From Acetobacteraceae bacterium H6797 (lineage in GTDB: Bacteria > Pseudomonadota > Alphaproteobacteria > Acetobacterales > Acetobacteraceae): DNA of 64,000 bases. Every line of letters begins with the position of its first letter. Within the stretch, counting starts at the first letter, position 1. The DNA lies in NCBI GenBank assembly GCA_015223225.1, contig JADFCQ010000002.1:496001-560000 (forward strand), in the 5' to 3' direction. The translations under genes and the position numbers were made by a program. Under the pieces are notes generated by a model, which had not been told where the DNA came from, searched no databases, and worked only from the letters and a program-made list of their open reading frames with translations. Shown in pieces: positions 1 to 7,635 of the stretch.

Positions 1-166
1 GGATGGCGGTGATTCGCGCATGGGCATAAGGCGAGCGCAGGAAAAGTGCGTGAAGCATCCCGGCCGGGGCGAGATTGGCCGTGAATCGGCCACCGCCGGT
101 CAGCAGCCGCGGGTCCTCGAGACGCCGCACGGGCTGGCCAAGGCCGGGAAGAACATCGAACGCCAT
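1..166 (-). CDS. Molybdopterin-binding subunit of a xanthine dehydrogenase/aldehyde oxidase (CoxL-like) family enzyme, N-terminal fragment
   Basis: The ATG complementary to 164-166 opens a minus-strand frame that stays open to the left edge (55 codons). It reads MAFDVLPGLGQPVRRLEDPR and continues with LLTGGGRF and LRSPYAHARI. These are the N-terminal hallmarks of the large, molybdenum-cofactor-binding subunit of the xanthine dehydrogenase/CO dehydrogenase family: a G-x-x-x-R-x-E-D segment, a LLTG segment and RSPxAHA. Members hydroxylate purines, aldehydes, CO or aromatic compounds in cytoplasmic heterotrimers with FAD and [2Fe-2S] subunits. The catalytic part lies outside the window, so the substrate cannot be told. 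The opposite frame at 20-310 is a shadow. Confidence 0.8.
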   Translation of the reverse strand, partial: MAFDVLPGLGQPVRRLEDPRLLTGGGRFTANLAPAGMLHALFLRSPYAHARITAI

Positions 167-330
167 CGTCACCCTTTCGCTCCACCCGGCAGGCCGGGCG
201 CAGGGACAGAAAAGCCCAGGGGGATGAGCGTGGAAAGGGGGCGGGAGCGGCGAGATGCGACTGTGCCGGCCATGTGTCGGAGGGCGGCGCCTGTGCAGAT
301 GATGTGCTGAGGCTCGGCGGGCTGCGGGGG

Positions 331-361
331 CACCATTCTTCAAGATAAACCCTTGAAAGAA

Positions 362-366
<5 letters not shown>
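331..366 (-). terminator. Hairpin overlapping the 3' end of tRNA-Thr
   Basis: The arms CACCATTCTTCAAG (331-344) and CTTGAAAGAATGGTG (352-366) pair with one bulged base around a 7-nt AT-rich loop. Read on the minus strand the stem begins inside the encoded CCA of the tRNA. The exit side is a C-run rather than a T-run, so it is at best an atypical terminator or a 3'-processing structure. Confidence 0.4.
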
Positions 367-436
<70 letters not shown>

Positions 437-619
437 GCCTTCTAACCGTCCCTTCCGGGCCGGCGGCCGCTTCCTAGCCTTCCTCTCTGGGTTCCGCAAC
501 CCCTACCCTGCACTGTTACACCGTCATATCGTCGCAACAGCACTCCCCTGCCCGCATGATCCGTGCCGGGGCGCTTTCTTGGGCCTCCGCTGGGGCGGAA
601 GAAAAGGCAGAATACAGCC

Positions 620-3600
620 ATGGATCTGGATTCGGCCCGCCGGGCTCTGCTCGACCTCTCGACCCGCAACCGCCTCCTGGCCCTGCCGCGCGGCAATAGG
701 GCGCGCAGCGTGGTCCTGGCCGCGAATCCCGATCTCGCCGCGCTCACCAGCGCGCTGGAGGCGGGGCGCAGCCTGTCGCTCGAGGCAGGGGGCATGCCGG
801 CGAAGCCCGATACCCTGCAGCTCAACGTCCCGGCCGCCGATCTGCAGCGCCGGCTGCGCAATCTCGCGCTCGATGCCAAAACGGTGCGGGAGGAGACGGG
901 CGCGGCCTGCCTCTTCGTCGCCATCGGTGCCCTGGCCTGGCGGGACCCTGCAACGCCCGACAAGGAGCGCCTGGCGCCCATCGCGCTCCTCCCCGTCGCG
1001 CTGGAACGCGCCGGGCGGGAGCAGCCGTTCAGGCTCCGCTCCACCGGCGGCCGCATCCAGGGCAATGACTGCCTGATCGAAAAGCTGCGCGTCACCTTCG
1101 GCATCGAGATCCCGCCGGTTGATCCGGAAGAGGCGAGCCCCGCGAGCTGGGGCGCGGCCGTGGCCCAGGCGGTGATGGGCCGCCCCGGCTTCACGCTGCG
1201 GCCGGATGTGGTGGCCCTCGGCCTTTTCGCCTTCGACCGCTTCCCCATGTGGCGAGACCTCGATCCGGCGACCAATCCCGGCCTGCTCGACCACCCGGTG
1301 CTGCGGCAATTGCTCGGCACGGATAGCCCGCCCCCGGCCGCCTTCGCGCTCGGCGAGGATATCGATGCGCTGGTCCCGGTGGAGCGGCTGGACCATGTCC
1401 TGCCTCTCGACGGCAGCCAGGCGCTGGCGGTCGAGGCGGTGCGGCGGGGGCAGAGCCTCGTCATCCAAGGGCCGCCCGGCACGGGCAAGAGCCAGGTGAT
1501 CACCGCGATCATCGCCCAGGCGGTGATGGATGGGCGCTCCGTGCTCTTCGTGGCCGAGAAACAGGCGGCGATCGAGGTGGTGGAGCGCCGGCTGCGCAAT
1601 ATCGGCCTCGGCCCCGCCCTGCTGAGCCTGCCCGACCCCGATGTGAGCCGGCAGGCCGTCATGGCCTCGCTGCGGGAGGCGCTGGAGCCCGCCCCGCCGA
1701 GCCAGGAACAGGCGCTGCTGCCGCATCGGGAGGCCATCGTCACCCGGCTCGGCGCGCTGCGCGGCCGTCTGAACCGCCATGCCAAGGCAATGGGGGCGAC
1801 CATCGGCGAGGCCGGGGTGCCGCTGGCGGAGGTGATTGGCAAGCTCGCCCAGCGCCGCGCCCGGAACCAGCCGCCCGCCCCGCTCACCCTCCCGGCGGCC
1901 CTGTGGGACAGGAACGCCCTCGCCTCCCACCGCGCCGCCGCGGCCGAACTGGCGCTGCGGGCCCGCCAGGGCGCCTCGCGCTCCGCCTGGCGCGGGGTGA
2001 CGCGGCGCCTCACGCCCATCGAGCAGGATGCGCTCCTGGCCGCCCTGCCCGGCTGGCTGCGGAGCCTCTCCGCCGCCTCGGCCGATCCGGAATTCGCGGC
2101 CATGGACCCGGCGGCCCTCGCCACCGCCCTGCGCCACAGCGCCACCGGCCGCGACGCGCCGGCGCATGACGCGGCAACGGTGAAGCATCCGGCCTGGGAG
2201 AAGGAGGTGGAGCAGCTTGCCGCCCTGGCCCGCGCCGTGATGAGCCTCGCCCAGGCCCGGCAGGAGCCCACGCTGCGGCCCGGCGCGGAGACGCTGGAGG
2301 GGCTGGCCGAGGCCCGGCAGCGTCTCGCGGCCCCCCGCGGCATGCTCTCCTTCCTGAGCCCGGCCCGGCGCTCGGCCGAGCGCATCGCCCGCCAGGCCTC
2401 GAACCGGCCGGAGCATCCCCTGCCCGCGATCGATGCGGCGCTCACTATCCAGCAGGCGCAGGCGCGGCTGAAGGCCGGCGAGGCCCTGGGCATGGCCGCT
2501 TTCGGCACGCTCTGGCACGGCCCGGCCGAGGCCATGCAGGCCCTGGTGGACTGGCGCCTTGCGAATGGCGCCGAGGCCATGGCCGCTCTGGCAGACCCCG
2601 TCTCGAAGCAGCGGCAGCTGGTGGGGCAGCAGGCGCATGAGGCCGTCGAGGCGCTGCTCGCCGCCACGGGGCTCGACTTCTCCCAGGCCTTCGGCACCGC
2701 GAAGCCCAGCCTGCCCCTGATCGCGAACCGCCTTGCCGAATGGGCCACCACGCCCGACGGGCTGCCCGCCTGGCTCGGCTGGCAGCGGGCGGTGATGGAG
2801 GCGCCCGCGCTGCGCGGCCTCGCCGAAATGCTGGAACGCGGCGCCATCACCCCCGAGGCCGTGCCCGATGCGGTGGAACAGGCCATCGAGGAGGCGCTGT
2901 TCAACCACGCGCTCCGGGCCGACCCCTCGCTCGCCGCCTTCGACGGCGCGGCGGCCGCGCAGATGGTGGCCGAATTCCGCGCGACCGACAGCGCCCGCGC
3001 CGCCCTGGCCCGGGCCGAGGCCGCCGCCGCCCATGCCGCGCGCGTGGCCCAGGCGCTGGAGCAATCGCCCGATATGGCGCTGCTACGCGCCGAGATGGGC
3101 AAAAAGCGCGGCTTTCTCCCGCTGCGCAGCCTCTTCGCCCGCGCCTCCCAGGCGCTGCGCGCGGTGAAGCCGGTGACGATGATGAGCCCGCTCTCCGTCG
3201 CGCAATTTCTCGCCCCGCCGCATGGCATGACGCCCGGCACCACCTTCGACCTGATGGTGATGGACGAGGCGAGCCAGGTGGAGCCGGTCGAGGCCCTGGG
3301 CGCCATCGGCCGCGCCCGCCAGGTCGTCGTGGTCGGCGACGACAAGCAGATGCCGCCCACCCGCTTCTTCCAGCGCCTCGCCGAGGATGAAGCGGAGAGC
3401 GAAGAGGAAGACGAGGCGCTGGTCACGCCCGATGAGGTGGAAAGCATCCTCGGCTTGATGAATGCGCGCGGCATGCCGAGCGTGATGCTGCGCTGGCATT
3501 ATCGCAGCCGGCACGAGAGCCTCATCGCCACCAGCAATGCCGAATTCTACGAAGGCCGCCTCGTGGTGCTGCCGAGCCCGGCGCCGCGCTCGCCCTCCCT

Positions 3601-4999
3601 CGGTCTTTCGCTGATGCGGGTGCAGGGCCGCTACGAGGGCGCGGGCGTGAACCGAAGCGAGGCGCAGGCCATCGCCTGGGCCATCGTGAACCACGCGCGC
3701 AGCAATCCGGGCGAGAGCCTCGGCGTCGCCGCCTTCTCGCTGCGCCAGCGCGACGCGATCCTGGATGCGCTGGAAGAGGTGCGCGCCTCCGCGCCCTATT
3801 CCGAGCCCTTCTTCACGGCCCATCCGCACGAGCCCTTCTTCGTGAAGAACCTGGAGAATGTGCAGGGCGACGAGCGCGACGTGATGTTCATCTCCATCGG
3901 CTATGGCCCCGATGCCGATGGGCGTTTCGCCATGCGCTTCGGCCCGCTCTCCTCCCAGGGCGGCGAGCGGCGACTCAACGTGCTGATCACGCGGGCGAAG
4001 CGGCGGATGACCGTCTTCTCCTCCTTCGCCGCCGCCGATATCGACCTCAACCGCGCGACCGGCCGCGGCGTGGAGGCGCTCAAGACCTTCCTCACCGTCG
4101 CCGAGCAGGGCAGCGTCAGCATCCCCGGCCAGAATGGCGAGGTGGTGCCGCTGGGCCGGATGATCGCGGATGCAGTGAGTGCCGCCGGGCTCGAGGCCCG
4201 CACCCGCGTGGGCCAGGCCGGCGCCTTCATCGACGTCGCTGCTATGAAGCCGGAGGGTGCGCAACTCGGCATCGCGACCGACGGGCCGGACTGGGCCCGG
4301 CTCGGCTCGGCGCGGGACCGCGATATCGGCCTGCCCGCCGCGCTGGAGGGCATGGGCTGGCGGCTGCATCGCGCCTGGCATCTGTCTTGGCTGGCCCAGC
4401 CTGAGGCCGAGCGGCAGCGGCTATTCGCCGCCCTCGGCGCCGCGCCGGCCGCCGCGCCCACGGCGCCTGTGCCGATGGATATCGGCCTCGCCGAGGCCTA
4501 TCGCGAAGCCGCCCCCGCCCTGCCGCCGGGGGCGGAACTGACGCAGGTGCCCTTCGCAAGTCTCGCCGGGCTGGTGATGGAGATCATCCGGGTGGAGCAG
4601 CCCATCCATGGCGAGGCCATCGCCGAGCGCCTACGCCTCGCGCGCGGCGGCGCGGCGCTGAACGGGGCGGAGGGCCAGGCCGTGGTTCAGGCGCTAATGC
4701 TCGCCCGGCAGCTGCACGGGGCGCGGGAGGAGGGGAATTTCTGGTCGATCGAGGATCGGCCGGTGGAGCCGCGGGACCGTCGCGCGGCGGCGGCGCATCT
4801 GCGCCATCCGGCCCTGCTGCCGCCCGCCGAGATCGAGGCGGCGGCGCGGCATCTGCTGCGCCTCAGCCCGCGAAGCACCGAGGCCGAACTGGCCCCCGGC
4901 ATTCTGCGCCTGTTGGGGCTGGAGGAAAGCGCCCTGCCCGCCGTCCGCGCACGGCTCGCCATGCTGGCGGGCGGCGGGCGGCTATCCTTCGTGGCCTAA
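620..4999 (+). CDS. DUF4011 / superfamily-1 helicase / DUF3320 protein
   Basis: This 1459-residue protein opens with the DUF4011 signature LLDLSTRNRLL. A Walker A motif, GPPGTGKSQ, lies near residue 283. After a long helical insert come Walker B with motif DEASQ (near 881), GDDKQMPP (near 907), LRWHYRSRHE, a VQGDERD motif and LNVLITRAKRR, all typical of Upf1-like SF1 helicases (AAA_11/AAA_12). Residues about 1177-1270 resemble the Vsr/MTES_1575-type nuclease domain often found here (FIDVA, LGIATDG, SARDRD, GWRLHRAW), but the usual acidic residue before the DG and the YH pair are missing. A DUF3320 segment follows near residue 1315. I start at the ATG at 620 because the DUF4011 match begins at once; the upstream in-frame ATG at 563 adds unrelated sequence. 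Relatives occur in defence contexts; the activity here is not established. Confidence 0.85.
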   Translation: MDLDSARRALLDLSTRNRLLALPRGNRARSVVLAANPDLAALTSALEAGRSLSLEAGGMPAKPDTLQLNVPAADLQRRLRNLALDAKTVREETGAACLFVAIGALAWRDPATPDKERLAPIALLPVALERAGREQPFRLRSTGGRIQGNDCLIEKLRVTFGIEIPPVDPEEASPASWGAAVAQAVMGRPGFTLRPDVVALGLFAFDRFPMWRDLDPATNPGLLDHPVLRQLLGTDSPPPAAFALGEDIDALVPVERLDHVLPLDGSQALAVEAVRRGQSLVIQGPPGTGKSQVITAIIAQAVMDGRSVLFVAEKQAAIEVVERRLRNIGLGPALLSLPDPDVSRQAVMASLREALEPAPPSQEQALLPHREAIVTRLGALRGRLNRHAKAMGATIGEAGVPLAEVIGKLAQRRARNQPPAPLTLPAALWDRNALASHRAAAAELALRARQGASRSAWRGVTRRLTPIEQDALLAALPGWLRSLSAASADPEFAAMDPAALATALRHSATGRDAPAHDAATVKHPAWEKEVEQLAALARAVMSLAQARQEPTLRPGAETLEGLAEARQRLAAPRGMLSFLSPARRSAERIARQASNRPEHPLPAIDAALTIQQAQARLKAGEALGMAAFGTLWHGPAEAMQALVDWRLANGAEAMAALADPVSKQRQLVGQQAHEAVEALLAATGLDFSQAFGTAKPSLPLIANRLAEWATTPDGLPAWLGWQRAVMEAPALRGLAEMLERGAITPEAVPDAVEQAIEEALFNHALRADPSLAAFDGAAAAQMVAEFRATDSARAALARAEAAAAHAARVAQALEQSPDMALLRAEMGKKRGFLPLRSLFARASQALRAVKPVTMMSPLSVAQFLAPPHGMTPGTTFDLMVMDEASQVEPVEALGAIGRARQVVVVGDDKQMPPTRFFQRLAEDEAESEEEDEALVTPDEVESILGLMNARGMPSVMLRWHYRSRHESLIATSNAEFYEGRLVVLPSPAPRSPSLGLSLMRVQGRYEGAGVNRSEAQAIAWAIVNHARSNPGESLGVAAFSLRQRDAILDALEEVRASAPYSEPFFTAHPHEPFFVKNLENVQGDERDVMFISIGYGPDADGRFAMRFGPLSSQGGERRLNVLITRAKRRMTVFSSFAAADIDLNRATGRGVEALKTFLTVAEQGSVSIPGQNGEVVPLGRMIADAVSAAGLEARTRVGQAGAFIDVAAMKPEGAQLGIATDGPDWARLGSARDRDIGLPAALEGMGWRLHRAWHLSWLAQPEAERQRLFAALGAAPAAAPTAPVPMDIGLAEAYREAAPALPPGAELTQVPFASLAGLVMEIIRVEQPIHGEAIAERLRLARGGAALNGAEGQAVVQALMLARQLHGAREEGNFWSIEDRPVEPRDRRAAAAHLRHPALLPPAEIEAAARHLLRLSPRSTEAELAPGILRLLGLEESALPAVRARLAMLAGGGRLSFVA

Positions 5000-5000
5000 C

Positions 5001-5819
5001 CTAGTCTTCGGACCAGGGCGGCGCGGCATCCTGGGCCGGGCGGCCGCGGGCCATGCGGCCGCGCGAGAGTTCGGTCACCACGCCATGCAGGGTGCGAAGC
5101 TCCTGCTCCGTCACCTCGCCGCGCTGGAACCAGTGGCGCAGGTTGCGCACCATGCCGGGCCGCTTGGGCTGATTGTCGAGGAAGCCGCAGGCATCCAGCT
5201 CGGAGACGAGGCGCCCCAGGAAGCCTTCCAGCTCGCCCTTGGTCGCCACGCGCGTCTCATTGGTCTGAAGCTGGCGCGGCGGCGTCTGCTCGGTGACGTT
5301 CCACCACTCATAGGCGAGGATCATCACCGCCTGGGCCAGGTTCAGGCTGCAATGGGCGGGGTTCAGCGGGTATTGCACCAGGGTATCGGCGCAGGCGACG
5401 TCGTCATTCTCCAGCCCCGCGCGTTCGGGGCCGAAGAGCACGGCCACGCGATGCCCCTCGGCATTGATGGCGCGCAGATCCTCCGCCGCCGCGCGGGCTG
5501 TGCGCTTGGGGATGACGATATGGCGCTTGCGCGGGCAGGTCGCGAAGACGCGATGGCAATCGGCCACCGCCGAGGCAACGTCAGGGAAGATCTGCGCGGC
5601 TTCGAGAATCCGGTCGGCGCCCGAGGAGGCGCGGATCGCGGCCTCCTGCGGCCAGCCGTCGCGCGGGTCCACGATGCGGAGGTGAAAGAGCCCGCCATTG
5701 GCCATGGCGCGGGCCGTGGTGCCGATATTCACGGCCATCTGGGGCCGCACGAGCACGATGATGGGCGATTCACCCGGCGGCGGTACCAGGTCGGCACCGC
5801 CATTCTTGCGGCCGGTCAT
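5001..5819 (-). CDS. trmJ: tRNA (cytidine/uridine-2'-O)-methyltransferase TrmJ-like
   Basis: A SPOUT (SpoU/TrmH) methyltransferase of about 272 residues. Visible motifs are VRPQMAVNIGTTARAM (motif 1), VLFGPERAGL (motif 2) and SLNLAQAV followed by YEWW (motif 3, the knotted SAM site). This combination is typical of TrmJ, which 2'-O-methylates position 32 of tRNA anticodon loops. I start at the ATG at 5819; an in-frame GTG at 5834 adds five residues. The stop lies one base beyond the stop of the convergent helicase gene, so the two 3' ends abut. The C-terminal 60 residues are charged and helical, as usual in this family. The substrate position is inferred from the family. Confidence 0.88.
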   Translation of the reverse strand: MTGRKNGGADLVPPPGESPIIVLVRPQMAVNIGTTARAMANGGLFHLRIVDPRDGWPQEAAIRASSGADRILEAAQIFPDVASAVADCHRVFATCPRKRHIVIPKRTARAAAEDLRAINAEGHRVAVLFGPERAGLENDDVACADTLVQYPLNPAHCSLNLAQAVMILAYEWWNVTEQTPPRQLQTNETRVATKGELEGFLGRLVSELDACGFLDNQPKRPGMVRNLRHWFQRGEVTEQELRTLHGVVTELSRGRMARGRPAQDAAPPWSED

Positions 5820-5905
5820 AGAGGGTTCTTCCACGCGTCAGACATCAGGCGCCCGACATAGAGCAGATAGCCCCCGCGCGGAATGACCGGAAAGGGCGGG
5901 CCTGA

Positions 5906-6262
5906 TCAGCGCCGCTTGGCGAGGAAGGCCTGAAGCTCGGCGATTTCCTTCTCCTGCGCGGCGATGATCGCCTCGGCGAGCTGCCGCATCGCGGGGTCCT
6001 TGCCGTATTTCAGCTCGATGCGGGCCATGTCGATGGCGCCCTGGTGATGGGGGATCATGCCGGCGGCGAAGTCGCGATCGGCATCGCCGGTATAGGGAAT
6101 GTTCATCCCCTGATGCATCCGCTGGTTGGCCGCCTGGAATTCCTGCGTGGAGGGCGATGCGGCAGCCGAGGGTGGCGGGGAAGGCATGGCATGACCGGCG
6201 TGTTGGGCCGCCACGGGCAGCGTCGAAGCGAGCAGGAAGAGGATCGGCAGGGCGGAGCGCAT
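5906..6262 (-). CDS. Exported DUF305 protein
   Basis: A 118-residue secreted protein. The hydrophobic start MRSALPILFLLASTLPVAA is a signal peptide with likely cleavage after AAQ or VAA. A short His/Met/Pro-rich linker follows (HAGHAMP). The DUF305 core has DFAAGMIPHHQGAIDMA and later a QEKEI segment ahead of the C-terminal lysine-rich end. DUF305 proteins are ferritin-like periplasmic helical bundles; several are linked to copper binding or resistance, and the MIPHHxxAIxMA motif supplies possible metal ligands. The gene lies downstream of rcnRA on the same strand, which suggests metal handling. It is short but complete, with a stop at 5906-5908. The function is inferred from family and neighbours. 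Confidence 0.85.
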   Translation of the reverse strand: MRSALPILFLLASTLPVAAQHAGHAMPSPPPSAAASPSTQEFQAANQRMHQGMNIPYTGDADRDFAAGMIPHHQGAIDMARIELKYGKDPAMRQLAEAIIAAQEKEIAELQAFLAKRR

Positions 6263-6300
6263 CGAGGCACCTCTGGCTTTCGTTGACGCCCGGGCTTTGG

Positions 6301-6335
6301 CCGCTTGCCATCATGGGAAGGCAAGCGGCTTTTTC
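6301..6335 (+). terminator. Strong hairpin between rcnA and the DUF305 gene
   Basis: Perfect 9-bp arms CCGCTTGCC (6301-6309) and GGCAAGCGG (6320-6328) are followed by TTTTT (6330-6334 or so) on the plus strand. Both flanking genes are on the minus strand, where the exit side is not T-rich. It therefore looks like an antisense-direction terminator or an mRNA-stability element between rcnA and the DUF305 gene. Confidence 0.4.
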
Positions 6336-6339
6336 CGCC

Positions 6340-7158
6340 TCAGATCAGCCGGGCCCAGCCGTGGAGAATGGTCCAGAGCCCGGTCGCGGCGATGATGCCG
6401 ACCGAGACCCAGGGCGCACGCTCCGCCCAGCGTTCGAGGGCCGGGAAGCGGGAGCGCGCGGCGCCCATGCCCCAGGAGGCGAGCAGGCCCACGCCGACCA
6501 GGACCAGCGCGAGGCCCAGGCTGAAGGCGCCGACGGTCGCGATGCCGAGGCCGTAGACGCCGGCATTGAGGCAGAGCGCCAGCACGCCGAGTGTCGCCGG
6601 GCATGGCACGAGACCGCCTGAGAAGCCGAAGACGATCACCTGCCCCGTGGTCGGACGCTCGGGGACGCGGATGCTGTGGCTATGCGAATGGCCATGCCCG
6701 TCGTGATGGTGATCGTGCCCATGACTGTGGCCATGCTGATGGTCGTGGTGGTCGTGACCATGACCGTCTCCATGCCCATGGTCCGCCTCCGCATGGAAGC
6801 TGTGCTCATGGCCATGGCCGCGCCACTGGCGCCAGCCCATCCAGGCGGCGACGGCCAGCGCCAGCAGGCCCGAGGCGAGGCCGAGCCAGGGCATGATCGC
6901 CTCCGGCAACACCTCGCGTCCCAGCCAGAGGCCCACCAGCACGATGGCCCAGACCACGAGGGAATGCGCGATGGCGGCCGAGAGGCCCAGCAGCAGCGCC
7001 TGCCCCGGCGTGCCGCGCGTGGCCACGATGAAGCCCGCCATCATGGACTTGCCGTGGCCGGGCTCCATGGCGTGCAGCGCGCCGATGCCCAGCGCGATGG
7101 GCAGGTAGAGCCAGGGGGTGAGGCCGCCCTGGCCGAGCATGGAGGCGAAGTCACCCAC
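6340..7158 (-). CDS. rcnA: Nickel/cobalt efflux permease, RcnA/NicO family
   Basis: A 272-residue inner-membrane exporter. The first half has LGIGALHAMEPGHGKSMMAG, the conserved HxxxPGHGK metal-motif region of the NicO/RcnA family. A cytoplasmic or periplasmic loop at about residues 112-163 is extremely His/Asp-rich (dozens of H in HGH and HDH repeats) and probably binds metal. The second half has FGFSGGLVPCPATLGVL, the matching motif of the C-terminal helices. About six membrane segments are visible. The family pumps Ni2+ and Co2+ out of the cell. The gene starts 12 nt after an rcnR-like repressor gene on the same strand, so the pair is almost certainly co-transcribed and metal-regulated. 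The substrate is inferred from family. Confidence 0.9.
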   Translation of the reverse strand: MGDFASMLGQGGLTPWLYLPIALGIGALHAMEPGHGKSMMAGFIVATRGTPGQALLLGLSAAIAHSLVVWAIVLVGLWLGREVLPEAIMPWLGLASGLLALAVAAWMGWRQWRGHGHEHSFHAEADHGHGDGHGHDHHDHQHGHSHGHDHHHDGHGHSHSHSIRVPERPTTGQVIVFGFSGGLVPCPATLGVLALCLNAGVYGLGIATVGAFSLGLALVLVGVGLLASWGMGAARSRFPALERWAERAPWVSVGIIAATGLWTILHGWARLI

Positions 7159-7170
7159 GGCGCCTCTCCC

Positions 7171-7440
7171 TTACAGGTGCTTGATGATGGTGCGGAACTG
7201 CTCGGTGGCCTCGCGGGCGCCTTCGCCCTCGCCTTTGGCCGCGCCTTCGAGGCAATGCTCGATATGGTCGAGGATGATCATGCGCTTGGCCTCGGCCACC
7301 GCGCGCTCCACGGCATGGAGCTGCTGGGCGAGCTTGAGGCAGGGCGCGTCGCCTTCGGCGAGAGTGATGATCCCACGCAGATGACCCTCGGCACGTTTCA
7401 GCCGCTGGATCAACCGGGGCATGAAGGTCTGATGGCTCAT
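7171..7440 (-). CDS. rcnR: CsoR/RcnR-family metal-sensing repressor
   Basis: An 89-residue all-helical repressor of the DUF156 family. I start at the ATG at 7440 (MSHQTFMPRL), which keeps the N-terminal His needed for metal binding in RcnR; an upstream frame adds 13 unrelated residues. Candidate ligands are H3, C34, H59 and C63. RcnR of E. coli uses H3, C35, H60 and H64, whereas copper-sensing CsoR uses Cys-His-Cys. Here the RcnR N-terminal His is combined with a CsoR-like Cys-His-Cys. The gene precedes rcnA by 12 nt, and a G/C-tract inverted repeat lies just upstream of its start, so autoregulation of rcnRA is likely. Metal identity (Ni, Co or Cu) is inference. Confidence 0.9.
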   Translation of the reverse strand: MSHQTFMPRLIQRLKRAEGHLRGIITLAEGDAPCLKLAQQLHAVERAVAEAKRMIILDHIEHCLEGAAKGEGEGAREATEQFRTIIKHL

Positions 7441-7452
7441 GCGGCCTATCCT

Positions 7453-7469
7453 ATCCCCCCGGAGGGGAT
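7453..7469. promoter_or_regulatory. Putative RcnR/CsoR operator (G/C-tract inverted repeat)
   Basis: ATCCCC (7453-7458) and GGGGAT (7464-7469) form a perfect inverted repeat around CCGGA, 13 nt upstream of the rcnR ATG on the minus strand. A G/C tract flanked by A/T bases is what CsoR-family tetramers recognise. It overlaps the ribosome-binding region, so binding would block the promoter or 5' leader. Confidence 0.6.
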
Positions 7470-7505
7470 TCTCAAGCATGAGTCGCTCCCTGCAGCCCAG
7501 GCATG

Positions 7506-7531
7506 AAAAAAGGAGGCTCTCGCCTCCTTTT
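7506..7531 (-). terminator. Rho-independent terminator after cysS (bidirectional)
   Basis: The stem GGAGGC / GCCTCC (7512-7517 and 7522-7527) with a 4-nt loop is flanked by six A on the left and four T on the right. Read on the minus strand it ends in TTTTTT, about 100 nt after the cysS stop, so it closes the nadE-gltX-cysS operon and shields rcnR. Confidence 0.85.
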
Positions 7532-7635
7532 CACAGTCTCCCGGATGACCGGTAGGTGCTTACGCAGCAGGCCGGCGCCGGGTCGCTTCCGGATGTTCAG
7601 AGGCCGGGGAGGCGGCGCCTCCCTGCCCCGTCAGG

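Noticed and set aside
20..310. Plus-strand 96-codon frame at the left edge
   Set aside because: It overlaps the molybdenum hydroxylase N-terminus and has random composition.
442..3474. Long open frames opposite the helicase gene (1010 and 846 codons)
   Set aside because: They are antisense shadows in GC-rich DNA with repetitive Ser/Arg/Gly composition and no domain.
6650..6830. Repetitive CAT/ATG-rich tract as possible CRISPR or tandem repeat
   Set aside because: It encodes the His-rich loop of rcnA; there are no regular repeats and spacers.
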